From positions 186,001 through 250,000 of the forward strand of contig NZ_FTNF01000009.1 of assembly GCF_900156065.1 (NCBI RefSeq): DNA of 64,000 nt. Direction: 5' to 3'. Under the pieces are notes generated by a model. It ran no database searches and had not been told where the DNA came from. It worked only from the letters and a program-made list of their open reading frames with translations. Origin of the DNA: Micromonospora avicenniae. Its GTDB lineage: Bacteria > Actinomycetota > Actinomycetes > Mycobacteriales > Micromonosporaceae. Positions 9,569-18,599 of the stretch are shown here, one piece after another; positions within the stretch are counted from its first letter, which is position 1; every line of letters begins with the position of its first letter. Position numbers and translations under genes: made by a program.

Positions 9569-10657
9569 ATGCTCTATGCCGTCATCCCGGCGGGAGGCAG
9601 TGGCACGAGGTTGTGGCCACTGTCCCGTGCCGGCCACCCCAAATTCCTGCATCCGCTCACCGGGACGTCCGCCTCGTTGCTACAGGCGACGGTGGAGCGG
9701 CTGGCCCCGCTGACCACACCTGAGCGGACGATGGTGGTCACGGGGGCTGCGCACGTGACGGCGGTGGCACGGCAGTTGGCCGGTCTGCCGGAGGAGAACA
9801 TCCTCGTGGAGCCGTCGCCACGGGACTCGTGCGCGGCCATCGCGCTGGCCGCGGCCGTGATCGCGCGGCGGGATCCAGACGCGGTGATGGGCTCCTTCGC
9901 GGCCGACCATCTGATCGGTGATCCGCTGAGCTGGGCGGAGACGGTACGCGAGGCGATGCGCGGCGCCGAGCAGGGGCTGTTGATGACGGTCGGGATCACC
10001 CCGACCCGCGCGGAGACCGGCTACGGCTACCTGGAGTGCGGCGACCTGCTCGGCGACGGCCCGCTGCGCATGGTCGCGGAGTTCAAGGAGAAGCCCGCCG
10101 CCGAGGTGGCCGAGGCGTACTTCCGTTCCGGTCGGCACCTCTGGAACGCCAGCATGTTCGTCTGGCGGGTGGACGTGTTCCTCGCCGAGCTGGCCCGGCA
10201 GCAGCCGGCTCTGCACGCCGGCGTGACCGCCATCTCGGCAGCGTGGGGCGCCCCGGAGCAGGACGAGGTGCTGGGTGCGGTCTGGCCGACGCTGCCGAAG
10301 ATCTCCGTCGACTACGCGGTCATGGAGGGCGCGGCGATGGCCGGACGGGTGGCGACGGTCCCGGGTGACTTCGGCTGGAACGACGTCGGCGACTTCCACA
10401 CGCTGGGTGACGTGCTGCCGGCGGACCACACGGGCAATGTGGTGCTCGGCGCCGCCAAGCCGGGCGTTCTGCTGAGGGACAGCACCGGTCTCGTGGTGGT
10501 GCCGCACTCGGGCCGGTTGGTGGCCGCGATCGGCGTCCACGACCTCGTCGTGGTGGACACCCCGGACGCGGTGCTGGTCTGTCCCCGTGAGCGTGCGCAG
10601 GACGTGAAGGCCCTGGTGGACGAGCTCAAGGAGCGGGGCGAAGAGGACTACGTCTGA
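9569..10657 (+). CDS. manC: mannose-1-phosphate guanylyltransferase
   Basis: Makes GDP-mannose from mannose-1-phosphate and GTP. The 362-aa monofunctional form lacks the C-terminal isomerase domain of the long ManC type. The nucleotidyltransferase signature G-G-S-G-T-R-L-W-P-L-S-R is at residues 9-20, with V-E-P-S-P-R-D and F-K-E-K-P further on, and W-N-A-S-M-F and G-D-F-G-W-N-D-V-G-D in the second half. It follows the glycosyltransferase by 52 bp and together with manB and manA (about 37 kb away) completes the GDP-mannose route. The ribosome site is weak. GTG 9563 is an alternative start two codons upstream. Confidence 0.92.
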   Translation: MLYAVIPAGGSGTRLWPLSRAGHPKFLHPLTGTSASLLQATVERLAPLTTPERTMVVTGAAHVTAVARQLAGLPEENILVEPSPRDSCAAIALAAAVIARRDPDAVMGSFAADHLIGDPLSWAETVREAMRGAEQGLLMTVGITPTRAETGYGYLECGDLLGDGPLRMVAEFKEKPAAEVAEAYFRSGRHLWNASMFVWRVDVFLAELARQQPALHAGVTAISAAWGAPEQDEVLGAVWPTLPKISVDYAVMEGAAMAGRVATVPGDFGWNDVGDFHTLGDVLPADHTGNVVLGAAKPGVLLRDSTGLVVVPHSGRLVAAIGVHDLVVVDTPDAVLVCPRERAQDVKALVDELKERGEEDYV

Positions 10658-11267
10658 GCGTGGCGAGGGCGGGCGCCACGAGCTGGACTGTCCCGTCGGC
10701 CAGCGGCTCGGGCAGCTGCCCCGGCGGGAACCAGCCGAGCGCGGTGGACTCGTCGCTGACGTGTTCCACCGCGCCGGCCGGAGCGAGGACCGCGAACCGG
10801 ACGTCGTAGTGCAGTGAGCCACCCTGACAGGTGACCGGGTGGATGTCCACGTCGATCGGCACCGGGTCGATCCGCAGCCCGGGGATCCCGGACTCCTCGG
10901 TGGCCTCGCGCAGCGCGGCGCCGGCGAGCGTCCGGTCGCCGGGCTCGCAGTGCCCGCCGAGCTGCACCCAGCGGTGGAACTTGCCGTGCAGGCAGAGCAG
11001 TACCCGGCTGCCGGTGGCGTCCAGGACCAGCGCGCTCGCGGTGACGTGCCCCGGGCGGTGCGCCCGGCTCATCGCAACCGGTCCGGCCGCGAGCAGGGCC
11101 AGCGTGCGTTCCCGCGCCATGCCGGCGGCGGGGCTGGTGGGTGTCCACTCGGTCAGCAGCGCCGTCGCGTCGGCGTACAAGGCCGCGTACGGGTCGTCGT
11201 CGCCGGTGATCGCGGGCATTGTCGGATGGCTGGGTGCGCTGTTCGGCGCGGGCGCGACGTCGGGCAT
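10626..11267 (-). CDS. NUDIX hydrolase
   Basis: 213 aa. Hydrolyses a nucleoside diphosphate linked to another group. The Nudix box is complete: G-H-C-E-P-G-D-R-T-L-A-G-A-A-L-R-E-A-T-E-E-S-G. The N-terminal 70 residues are a family-specific helical extension. ATG 11267 is chosen because TACAGT lies six bases upstream, the usual leaderless geometry. The frame is open another 60 codons upstream without a start signal. Its 3' end overlaps the convergent manC end by 32 bp. Its substrate is unknown. Confidence 0.85.
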   Translation of the reverse strand: MPDVAPAPNSAPSHPTMPAITGDDDPYAALYADATALLTEWTPTSPAAGMARERTLALLAAGPVAMSRAHRPGHVTASALVLDATGSRVLLCLHGKFHRWVQLGGHCEPGDRTLAGAALREATEESGIPGLRIDPVPIDVDIHPVTCQGGSLHYDVRFAVLAPAGAVEHVSDESTALGWFPPGQLPEPLADGTVQLVAPALATLRRSPLRPAP

Positions 11268-11273
11268 CCCGAC

Positions 11274-11279
11274 ACTGTA
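11274..11279 (-). promoter_or_regulatory. -10 box of leaderless NUDIX gene
   Basis: TACAGT on the minus strand, six bases before ATG 11267. No ribosome-binding sequence is visible, so the transcript probably begins at the start codon. Confidence 0.55.
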
Positions 11280-11588
11280 CGAGCCGCCCCCGCATCGATC
11301 TCGCGAGCCGCTGGCCCTGAACGCCCGGCGAGACGGCCGGGCGGCACCCCTGCGGTGCAAGGGCCGCAGACCCTCGTGGCGCCGCCCGGTCGCCGGTCCT
11401 CCCCGGCCCGGTGCCTCGGAAGCGTCGCGCAACGAACGCGCCGGCACCGACGGGCACTGGAAGCATGCCCAACCCGCCCGGAGTACGTCGAGGTTTTTCA
11501 GCCCACGCTTAAAGATGGAGATAAGTGCCGGCCGGTAGAGTGCAAACGGTCGCCTGACACACCCCGGTCAGACGAGCGGGAGCGCGCC
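11280..11588. other. intergenic region before the ArsR-like gene
   Basis: About 310 bp without a convincing gene. The first part is GC-rich. The last 90 bp are richer in A/T (CTTAAAGATGGAGATAAGTG at about 11507-11526) and contain TAGAGT near 11537. They probably hold the promoter of the ArsR-like regulator, but no clear -35 pairs with it. Confidence 0.4.
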
Positions 11589-12581
11589 ATGTTGAAGATC
11601 TACTTTTCCGGCGAGGACATCCTGCGGACCCGGGTCGCCCCGGCCGCCGATCCGGTCTGGGAGCTGGTCCTCAGTCTGCACCTCCTGCGTGGCCGCAGCC
11701 GGGACCCGATGATGGCCGCCTGGCGGCGTACCGTCGCCGGCGGGCTGCGCCGGGAGAGCGCATCCGAGCAGCTGCATCTCCTGCTCGCGTTGAACCCGCC
11801 ACGCGGATACTTCCCCGACTTCCTCACCCCGTACGCCAGCGTTGGCGGCTTCGAGGCGGGACTGGACGCGGTCCGCAGCACGCCGGCCCAGTTGCTGCGT
11901 CGTGACCTGGCCGTGCTCGCCGGCGAGAATCCGTTGCCGCCGTCGGCGTCCGCACTGGCCAGGGGCGAGCCGGAGGCGCTGCGCGCGCTGACCGGCTCGA
12001 TGGAGCGTTACCGGTCGGTGGCGATCAGCCCGTACTGGGGGCGGATCCAGGCGGCGGTGGAGGCCGACCGGGTGCGCCGGGCCCGCGCGGTGCTGGACGG
12101 CGGCGTGGAGGGGCTGCTCGCCAGTCTGCGGCCGAACATGCGCTGGGACTCGGGTGTGTTGGAGGTGCGTGACTACCCGGACAGCCGCGAGTTGCACCTG
12201 GACGGGCGGGGGCTGCTGCTCGTGCCGTCGTTCTTCTGCGCGCGTACCCCCGTGGCGTTGCTGGACCCGGCGCTGCCGCCCGTCCTCGCCTATCCGGTGG
12301 ACCGGCTGGGTGGGCTGCTGCCCGCCGGCGACGAGGCCGGGCCCGTAACCGGTCGGGAGACGCTCGCCGCGCTGATCGGGCGGACCCGGGCCGCGGTGCT
12401 GGAGGCCAGCGACGACGGCTTAACCACCGGCGAGATGGCCCGGCGGTTGAACATCTCGCCGGCGGCAGCCAGCCAGCACACGGCCGTGTTGCGCAACGCC
12501 GGACTGCTCGTCAGCCAGCGGGACCGCAACACGGTGCTGCACACCCTGACCCCGCTGGGCCGCGCCGTCCTCGACGCCTGA
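11589..12581 (+). CDS. ArsR-like winged-helix transcriptional regulator
   Basis: 330 aa. The last 65 residues form a winged-helix DNA-binding domain (T-T-G-E-M-A-R-R-L-N-I-S-P-A-A-A-S-Q-H recognition helix, then the N-T-V-L-H-T-L-T wing). The first 260 residues are a helical domain typical of an actinobacterial regulator group annotated as ArsR-family or DUF5937. No metal-binding cysteine pair is present, so metal sensing is not suggested. GGGAG precedes ATG 11589. It is a single gene and its targets are unknown. Confidence 0.8.
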   Translation: MLKIYFSGEDILRTRVAPAADPVWELVLSLHLLRGRSRDPMMAAWRRTVAGGLRRESASEQLHLLLALNPPRGYFPDFLTPYASVGGFEAGLDAVRSTPAQLLRRDLAVLAGENPLPPSASALARGEPEALRALTGSMERYRSVAISPYWGRIQAAVEADRVRRARAVLDGGVEGLLASLRPNMRWDSGVLEVRDYPDSRELHLDGRGLLLVPSFFCARTPVALLDPALPPVLAYPVDRLGGLLPAGDEAGPVTGRETLAALIGRTRAAVLEASDDGLTTGEMARRLNISPAAASQHTAVLRNAGLLVSQRDRNTVLHTLTPLGRAVLDA

Positions 12582-12647
12582 TCAGGACCGTCCACGCCGA
12601 TCGCCGGGACGGAGCCGTGGGCCGGCGGCGGAACCGGCCAGGACCGG

Positions 12648-13733
12648 TCAGACGGCCAGGGCGGCGCTCGCGGTGCTCGCCGCCGGGGGCGGCAGGAGCA
12701 GGGACGGGATGCCCTCGACGGCCAGCGCGATACGCAGCCGGTGCAGGTCGGCGCCGAAGCGGACCAGGTCCAGACTGTTCACCGGGGTCGGCGGTGAGCC
12801 GAGGATCAGCCGGGTCGCCTGCGACGGCCAACCGGCCACCGCGGCGGCCAGCCCGGGGTGTGCGTCGTCGTCCACGAGGGTGAACACCGTGCCGGGTGCG
12901 ACCGTGTGTGCGACCGCGCCGACCGCCCGCCGGATCCCGTTCGGGTCGGCCGGTGTCTCACCCGGGCCGTCCGCGAGGGTGGCGCCGGCGGCGAGGCCGG
13001 CCGCCCTGGCCTCGGCGGTGCCGAGCGAGAAGAGGTCCTGCGTGGCGTCGCGGACCAGCACCGCCGCGCCGGCGCCGTCGTCGTCCCGGGTGGTGCCGAG
13101 GTAGCCGCGGATCACGGCGACCGGCACCTGGTCGATCTTGCCCTTGATCAGCTCGCCGGCGCCGGCCAGCTCGTCCACCACCGCCATCTCGGTCAGGTTG
13201 AGCTCGTTGCCGTACGGGTCGGTCTCGCCGCGGTGGTCGCGGATGGCGTCCATCCCGGCCACTCCGAGCGCCACGTCGGTGAGCCCGTTGCGCCACGGCC
13301 GGCCCATGGTGTCGCTGACGATCACCGCGACGTCCCGGTCGTAGCGTTCACGCAGCGCGGCGCGCAGCGCCCGGGCCGAGGCGTCCGGGTCCTTCGGCAG
13401 CAGCACGAGCCGGGTCTTGTCGACGTTCGAGGCGTCGATGCCGGCGGCGGCCATCACGAAACCGTGGTGGGTCTGCACGATCCGGGTCGCGCCCCGGCTG
13501 GCCACCACCCGGGCGGTCTCCCCGGCCAGCACCTCGTCGCGAGCGACCTGCCGTTCGGGCCCGTCGGCTGGGATGTCCACCAGCCTGCCCTCCGCCTTGG
13601 AGACGATCTTGCTGGTGACCACCAGCACGTCGCCGTCGCGCAGCCAGGGTGCCGCCGTCGCGATCAGCGCCGCCAGGTCGTCGCCCTCGGACACGTGGCC
13701 GATGCCCAGCACCGGCAGGATCTCCAGCTTCAC
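12648..13733 (-). CDS. fbiB: coenzyme F420-0:L-glutamate ligase (CofE domain; short FbiB)
   Basis: Adds gamma-linked glutamates to F420-0 using GTP. The CofE domain covers residues 1 to about 245 (P-V-L-G-I-G-H-V, V-V-T-S-K-I-V-S-K-A-E-G-R, S-D-T-M-G-R-P-W-R, D-E-L-A-G-A-G-E-L, K-I-D-Q-V-P). The protein ends at 361 aa. Mycobacterial FbiB is about 450 aa, with a C-terminal nitroreductase domain that reduces the dehydro precursor. The roughly 115-residue tail here is too short and shows no FMN-binding nitroreductase pattern. GTG 13733 overlaps the fbiA stop by four bases, so the two genes are translationally coupled. Confidence 0.9.
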   Translation of the reverse strand: MKLEILPVLGIGHVSEGDDLAALIATAAPWLRDGDVLVVTSKIVSKAEGRLVDIPADGPERQVARDEVLAGETARVVASRGATRIVQTHHGFVMAAAGIDASNVDKTRLVLLPKDPDASARALRAALRERYDRDVAVIVSDTMGRPWRNGLTDVALGVAGMDAIRDHRGETDPYGNELNLTEMAVVDELAGAGELIKGKIDQVPVAVIRGYLGTTRDDDGAGAAVLVRDATQDLFSLGTAEARAAGLAAGATLADGPGETPADPNGIRRAVGAVAHTVAPGTVFTLVDDDAHPGLAAAVAGWPSQATRLILGSPPTPVNSLDLVRFGADLHRLRIALAVEGIPSLLLPPPAASTASAALAV

Positions 13734-14677
13734 TGCATCTCCACCGCGGCGCGGACCATCGCCGCCGTCGCCGCCTCGTCGGTCATCCGCAGCGGTACCG
13801 CGCGGACCGTCACGTCCGGCACCACCGTGCCCTCGTCCTCCTCGGCGACCAGCCAGCCGTCCAGCAGGCCGCCCGTCGACCGTCCGCCGTAGAGGCCGCC
13901 CACCCCGGCCGCGCTGCACTCGACCCCGAGCACCGCGAGGCAGCGGTCGGCCATCCCGCGCACGGGCGCGCCGCCGATGATCGGCGAGACGCCCACCACC
14001 CGGGCCGGCCCGTCGGTGACCGCCTCCCGCAGCCCGGGCACGGCCAGGACCGGCGCGATGCTCACCACCGGGTTGCTCGGCGCGACCAGCACGATGTCGG
14101 CCGACCCGATGGCGTCCAACACGCCGGGCGCCGGCTTGGCAGTCTCCGCGCCGACGAAGACGAACCGGTGGGTCGGCACCTCGGCCCGGTGGCGTACCCA
14201 CCACTCCTGGAAGTGGATCGCCCGCTGGGCGCCGTCGAGGTCGACCACCGCGTGCGTCTCCAGCCGGTCGTCCGTCGCCGGCAGCAGCCGTACGCCCGGC
14301 TGCCAGCGGGTGGCCAGCGCCTCCGTGACGGCGGAGAGCGGGTAGCCGGCGCTGGTCATCGTGGTGCGCACCAGGTGCGTGGCGATGTCCTTGTCGCCCA
14401 GGCCGAACCAGGTCGGCTCCGCCCCGTACGCGGCCAGCTCCGACTTGACCGTCCAGGTCTCGCCGACCCGTCCCCAGCCCCGCTCCGGGTCGGCTCCGCC
14501 ACCCAGGGTGTACATGACGCTGTCCAGGTCGGGGCAGATCTTCAGCCCGTGCAGGTAGAGATCGTCGCCGACGTTGACCACCGCGGTCACCTCGGCACCC
14601 ACCTGGCGGGCGTACGCCCGTACGCCGACCAGGAACCGGGCGCCTCCGATGCCACCCGCGAGAACCACGATGCGCAT
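13730..14677 (-). CDS. fbiA: 2-phospho-L-lactate/enolpyruvate transferase (F420 side chain)
   Basis: Joins the nucleotide-activated three-carbon unit to FO, giving (dehydro-)F420-0. The 315-aa CofD/FbiA protein starts M-R-I-V-V-L-A-G-G-I-G-G-A-R-F-L. The family motifs V-N-V-G-D-D-L-Y-L-H-G-L-x-I-x-P-D-L-D-S and A-P-S-N-P-V-V-S-I are present. ATG 14677 follows GGGAGGAT. It is the first gene of the fbiA-fbiB operon, with fbiC about 1.2 kb away on the other strand. Confidence 0.94.
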   Translation of the reverse strand: MRIVVLAGGIGGARFLVGVRAYARQVGAEVTAVVNVGDDLYLHGLKICPDLDSVMYTLGGGADPERGWGRVGETWTVKSELAAYGAEPTWFGLGDKDIATHLVRTTMTSAGYPLSAVTEALATRWQPGVRLLPATDDRLETHAVVDLDGAQRAIHFQEWWVRHRAEVPTHRFVFVGAETAKPAPGVLDAIGSADIVLVAPSNPVVSIAPVLAVPGLREAVTDGPARVVGVSPIIGGAPVRGMADRCLAVLGVECSAAGVGGLYGGRSTGGLLDGWLVAEEDEGTVVPDVTVRAVPLRMTDEAATAAMVRAAVEMQ

Positions 14678-14776
14678 GCCGACCATCCTCCCGCACGCCA
14701 CGCCTGCGGTCCTCCGGTGGCCCGGGAGACTAGGCTCACGTCCGGCAAACCGTCCGCCTCGCCCCTGGGAGAGCTA

Positions 14777-15730
14777 GTGACCAGCCCCGCCGAGCCCGCG
14801 TCCGCCGACGCGAACCGGGCCCGCCAGCTGACCAAGCCGCTACGCGAACTGGCCGCGTTCGCGCTGCTCGGCGCGAACGCCGTGTTCCTGTTCGTCGGCC
14901 TGATCCGGCTGCTGACACCGACCGACTACGGCAGCTTCAGCGACCGTGCGGGTAGCTCCTTCTTCGCGTTCGTCGGCTTCGAGGCCGCGGCGTTGCCGCT
15001 GCTGGCCGTGCTGCTCGCCACGCACATCGAGCCGGTCCTGTCGAAGGCGAAGACGATCACCCAGGTGGCGCTGGTCGAGTACGCCGTCGGCGCCCTGTTC
15101 GGCGCGCTGACGTTCCTGATCGCGACGGTGGGGCGGCTGGCCGAGGGCGCGGTCCTCGACACCCTGCTCGGCCTGCTCACTCGGCTTGCCCAGCTGGCGC
15201 TCTTCGCGGTGGCCGTGTACGTCGTGTACACGATCTGGCGGGCGTTCTACTACGTGCCGAAGCCCAAGCCGCAGCCCGGCGTCTACGGCTCGCCGCAGCC
15301 CGGCTGGCCGCCGCAGCCCGGTGGCTGGCCGGGCGCGGGCCAGCCCGGCGGCTACCCGGTGCCCGGCCAGCCTGGCGCGTACCCGGCGCCAGGCCAGCCG
15401 ACGGGCTACCCGTACGCCGGTCAGCCCGGCCAGCCCGGCCAGCCCGGCCAGTACGGGCAGTACGGTCAGCCCACGCCGCCGTTCACTCCGGCGCCGCAGT
15501 CGGCTCCGCCGGCCAACGTCGTGCCGCAGTCCGCCCCGCCGGCGAACCCGGCCCCGCCGTCGGCACCGCCGTTCGGGCAGCCGCCGTCGGCGGAGCCGAC
15601 CCAGACGATTCCGCGTCAACCGGCCGAGCCCACCCAGGCCATCCCGCGCCCCGGCGACGGCGAGAGCGACCGGACCCAGCCGATCAACCCGGGCGACGAC
15701 CCGCTGAACCCCGGCGACGCGCGAGCCTGA
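14777..15730 (+). CDS. four-span membrane protein with proline/glycine-rich tail
   Basis: 317 aa. The N-terminal 25 residues are hydrophilic. Four predicted membrane helices follow (about 27-50, 65-85, 95-120, 130-155), then a low-complexity tail of 150 residues built from P-G-Q-P-G and A-Y-P-A-P-G-Q-P units and ending in acidic T-Q-P-I-N-P-G-D-D. The tail looks extended and flexible. No catalytic motif is present. GTG 14777 follows GGGAG. It ends at a very strong hairpin. Function unknown. Confidence 0.75.
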   Translation: MTSPAEPASADANRARQLTKPLRELAAFALLGANAVFLFVGLIRLLTPTDYGSFSDRAGSSFFAFVGFEAAALPLLAVLLATHIEPVLSKAKTITQVALVEYAVGALFGALTFLIATVGRLAEGAVLDTLLGLLTRLAQLALFAVAVYVVYTIWRAFYYVPKPKPQPGVYGSPQPGWPPQPGGWPGAGQPGGYPVPGQPGAYPAPGQPTGYPYAGQPGQPGQPGQYGQYGQPTPPFTPAPQSAPPANVVPQSAPPANPAPPSAPPFGQPPSAEPTQTIPRQPAEPTQAIPRPGDGESDRTQPINPGDDPLNPGDARA

Positions 15731-15738
15731 CCGGTACG

Positions 15739-15800
15739 CACGCGTTCACCGAAAGAGTGGCCTTCTGAGCTGGGTAGGCCACTCTTTCGGTGAACGTGTG
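15739..15800. terminator. long perfect hairpin terminator
   Basis: Arms of 24 bases (15739-15762 and 15777-15800) pair throughout, apart from one position that would be G-U in RNA, around a 14-base loop. The core is TTCACCGAAAGAGTGGCC and its complement. There is no U tract, as usual for actinobacterial terminators. It is less GC-rich than its surroundings, which makes it stand out. Confidence 0.75.
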
Positions 15801-15881
15801 TCCTTCCGCGCCCGGGCGGGTGTGGCGCGTGTCGGGGGTGTGGTTGCCCACGAGGGCGGTAAGGCGCCGCCGATGACCGCT

Positions 15882-15887
15882 TAGGCT
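15882..15887 (+). promoter_or_regulatory. -10 box of leaderless fbiC
   Basis: TAGGCT, followed by GGGCGG and then ATG 15894. The six-base gap matches a leaderless start. No Shine-Dalgarno is seen and no convincing -35 is visible. Confidence 0.6.
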
Positions 15888-15893
15888 GGGCGG

Positions 15894-18407
15894 ATGGTTG
15901 ATCGCACCGACTCCGCGCCGACCGAGGCGAGTGTGCGCCGGGCGTTGCGCCGCGCCGCCACCGGCCGGGCGCTGGACGTCGACGAGGCGACCGCGCTGCT
16001 CGGCGCGCGCGGCGACGCCCTCGACGAGCTGCTCGGCGTTGCCGCCGGAATTCGTGACGCCGGACTCCGTGACGCCGGCCGGCCCGGGGTCGTCACATAC
16101 TCCAAGAAGGTCTTCATCCCACTCACCCGGCTGTGCCGGGACCGCTGCCACTACTGCACCTTCGCCACCGTGCCACACCGCCTCCCGGCGCCCTTCCTCG
16201 ACCGGGACGAGGTGTTGGCGATCGCCCGGGAGGGCGCGGCACAGGGCTGCAAGGAGGCGCTGTTCACCCTCGGTGACCGGCCGGAGGAGCGCTGGCCGGC
16301 GGCCCGGCGCTGGCTGGACGAGCGCGGCTACGACTCCACACTGGACTATCTGCGTGCCTGCGCGGTGGCGGTGCTGGAGGAGACCGGGCTGTTGCCGCAC
16401 CTGAACCCCGGTGTGCTCTCCTGGTCCGAGCTGCAACGACTCAAGCCGGTCGCCCCCAGCATGGGCATGATGCTGGAGACGACGGCGACCCGGCTCTGGT
16501 CCGAGCCGGGCGGCCCGCACTTCGGGTCGCCGGACAAGGAACCGGCGGTACGGCTGCGGGTGCTCGACGACGCCGGCCGCGTCGGCGTCCCGTTCACGAC
16601 GGGGATCCTCATCGGTATCGGGGAGACCCACGCCGAGCGCGTCGACGCGCTCTTCGCGATCCGCCGCGCCCACCGGGAGTACGGCCACCTCCAGGAGGTG
16701 ATCGTGCAGAATTTCCGCGCCAAGCCGGACACCGCGATGCGCGGTATGCCGGACGCGGAACTGTACGACCTTGCGGCCACTGTGGCGGTGGCCCGGCTGC
16801 TGCTCGGCCCGCGGATGCGCATCCAGGCGCCGCCGAACCTGATCGAGGGCGAGTACGACCTGCTGCTGCGCGCCGGCATCGACGACTGGGGTGGGGTCTC
16901 CCCGGTGACCCCGGACCACGTCAACCCGGAGCGTCCCTGGCCGCAGCTGGACGAGTTGGCCCGGCGTACGGCCGACGGCGGGTTCACCCTGCGGGAGCGG
17001 CTGACCATCTATCCGGAGTACGTCCGCGCCGGCGATCCGTGGCTGGATCCGCGCGTCCTGGCGCACGTCACCGCGCTGGCCGACGCGGAGACCGGGTTGG
17101 CCGTCGAGGACGCCCACCCGGTCGGCCGGCCGTGGCAGGAGCCGGAGGAGGTCTTCGGCGGGCGTACCGATCTGCACGTCACGATCGACACGACAGGCCG
17201 CACCGGCGACCGTCGGGGCGACTTCGACAACGTGTACGGCGACTGGGCCGAGGTCGCCACGAAGGTGACCGCCGCACCGGCGCCGGCCGGTGCGGGCGAC
17301 CACGATCTGCGCGCCGGTCTGCGACTGGCCGCAGACGATCCGGCGGCCCTGCTGGAGCCGCGGCACACCGACGCCGCGCTGGCACTGTTCGGCGCCGACG
17401 GCCCGGCCCTGGACGAGCTGTGCCGGATCGCCGACGACGTGCGCCGCTCGGCGGTCGGCGACGACGTCACGTACGTGGTCAACCGCAACATCAATTTCTC
17501 CAACGTCTGCTACGTGGGCTGCCGGTTCTGCGCGTTCGCCCAGCGCGAGCGGGACGCGGACGCGTACCGCCTCTCGGTCGACCAGGTCGCCGACCGGGCC
17601 GAGGAGGCGTGGGCCGCCGGCGCGACCGAGGTCTGCCTGCAGGGCGGTATCGACCCGAAGATGCCCGTGACCGGGTACGCCGACATCGTCCGGGCGATCA
17701 AGGCGCGGGTGCCGGAGATGCACGTGCACGCGTTCTCGCCCATGGAGATCGTCACCGCGGCCGCGAAGGCCGGCGTGCCGGTGCGGGAGTGGCTGACGCA
17801 ACTGCGGGAGGCCGGGCTGGACACCATCCCGGGTACGGCCGCCGAGATCCTCGACGACGAGGTCCGCTGGGTGCTGACCAAGGGCAAGTTGCCGGCGGCC
17901 GCCTGGGTCGAGGTGGTCTCCACCGCACATGAGCTGGGCATCCGGTCCAGCTCGACGATGATGTACGGACACGTCGACCACCCGGGGCAGTGGCTCGCCC
18001 ACTTCCGGGTACTCGCCGGGGTGCAGGACCGTACGAATGGCTTCACCGAGTTCGTGGCGCTGCCCTTCGTGCACACCAACGCCCCGATCTACCTGGCCGG
18101 GATCGCCCGGCCCGGTCCGACGTGGCGGGAGAACCGGGTGGTGCACGCGATGGCGCGGCTGCTGCTGCACGGCCGGATCGACAACATCCAGTGCTCCTGG
18201 GTGAAGCTCGGCGACGCCGGCACGGTCGCCATGCTCCAGGGCGGTTGCAACGACCTGGGCGGCACCCTCATGGAGGAGACCATCTCCCGGATGGCCGGCT
18301 CGGCGAACGGGTCGGCCCGGACGGAGGAGCAGTTGCGGGCGATCGCGGCGGCCGCCGGACGTCCGGCGCGTCGGCGGAGCACCGCGTACGGAACCGTCGG
18401 GTCCTGA
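15894..18407 (+). CDS. fbiC: bifunctional FO synthase (CofG-CofH fusion)
   Basis: Makes the deazaflavin FO from tyrosine and a pyrimidine precursor. The 837 aa contain two radical-SAM domains. The CofH/CofG-type clusters are C81-x3-C85-x2-C88 (C-R-D-R-C-H-Y-C) and C539-x3-C543-x2-C546 (C-Y-V-G-C-R-F-C). The second half carries N-I-N-F-S-N-V-C and L-Q-G-G-I-D-P. Both clusters are intact and the length is normal for FbiC. With fbiA and fbiB nearby, the deazaflavin and side-chain steps of F420 synthesis are covered here. Confidence 0.96.
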   Translation: MVDRTDSAPTEASVRRALRRAATGRALDVDEATALLGARGDALDELLGVAAGIRDAGLRDAGRPGVVTYSKKVFIPLTRLCRDRCHYCTFATVPHRLPAPFLDRDEVLAIAREGAAQGCKEALFTLGDRPEERWPAARRWLDERGYDSTLDYLRACAVAVLEETGLLPHLNPGVLSWSELQRLKPVAPSMGMMLETTATRLWSEPGGPHFGSPDKEPAVRLRVLDDAGRVGVPFTTGILIGIGETHAERVDALFAIRRAHREYGHLQEVIVQNFRAKPDTAMRGMPDAELYDLAATVAVARLLLGPRMRIQAPPNLIEGEYDLLLRAGIDDWGGVSPVTPDHVNPERPWPQLDELARRTADGGFTLRERLTIYPEYVRAGDPWLDPRVLAHVTALADAETGLAVEDAHPVGRPWQEPEEVFGGRTDLHVTIDTTGRTGDRRGDFDNVYGDWAEVATKVTAAPAPAGAGDHDLRAGLRLAADDPAALLEPRHTDAALALFGADGPALDELCRIADDVRRSAVGDDVTYVVNRNINFSNVCYVGCRFCAFAQRERDADAYRLSVDQVADRAEEAWAAGATEVCLQGGIDPKMPVTGYADIVRAIKARVPEMHVHAFSPMEIVTAAAKAGVPVREWLTQLREAGLDTIPGTAAEILDDEVRWVLTKGKLPAAAWVEVVSTAHELGIRSSSTMMYGHVDHPGQWLAHFRVLAGVQDRTNGFTEFVALPFVHTNAPIYLAGIARPGPTWRENRVVHAMARLLLHGRIDNIQCSWVKLGDAGTVAMLQGGCNDLGGTLMEETISRMAGSANGSARTEEQLRAIAAAAGRPARRRSTAYGTVGS

Positions 18408-18447
18408 GAGGGCGATCGAGAAGGCCGTGCCCGCTGCGCCGGCCCCA

Positions 18448-18520
18448 TTCGACGCGCGGCGGCGTTGTCGGTCCGCCCGGATGCCACCTGGGTATCCGGG
18501 CGGACCTCCGCCGTGTCGAA
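18448..18520. terminator. terminator of fbiC (first hairpin)
   Basis: A perfect 13-bp stem (GGTCCGCCCGGAT at 18470-18482 with its complement at 18494-18506) sits inside a wider palindrome (TTCGAC at 18448 with GTCGAA ending at 18520, plus CGGCGG/CCGCCG). It starts 41 bp after the fbiC stop. Confidence 0.7.
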
Positions 18521-18534
18521 CGCCGTCATGGTCA

Positions 18535-18599
18535 ACTCGCCTTCCTTGTAGTCGGGGTATCGCCTTGATCGGGATACCCCGACATCATGGAAGGCGAGT
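18535..18599. terminator. second hairpin after fbiC
   Basis: A nested inverted repeat. The outer arms are ACTCGCCTTCC (18535-18545) with GGAAGGCGAGT (18589-18599). The inner arms are TCGGGGTATC (18552-18561) with GATACCCCGA (18573-18582). It may be a back-up terminator or mark the far end of the whiB upstream region. Confidence 0.55.

Noticed and set aside
15684..18170. 828-codon open frame antisense to fbiC
   Set aside because: Mirror of fbiC in a high-GC genome, product rich in His/Arg/Gly with no domain. fbiC has intact catalytic motifs.
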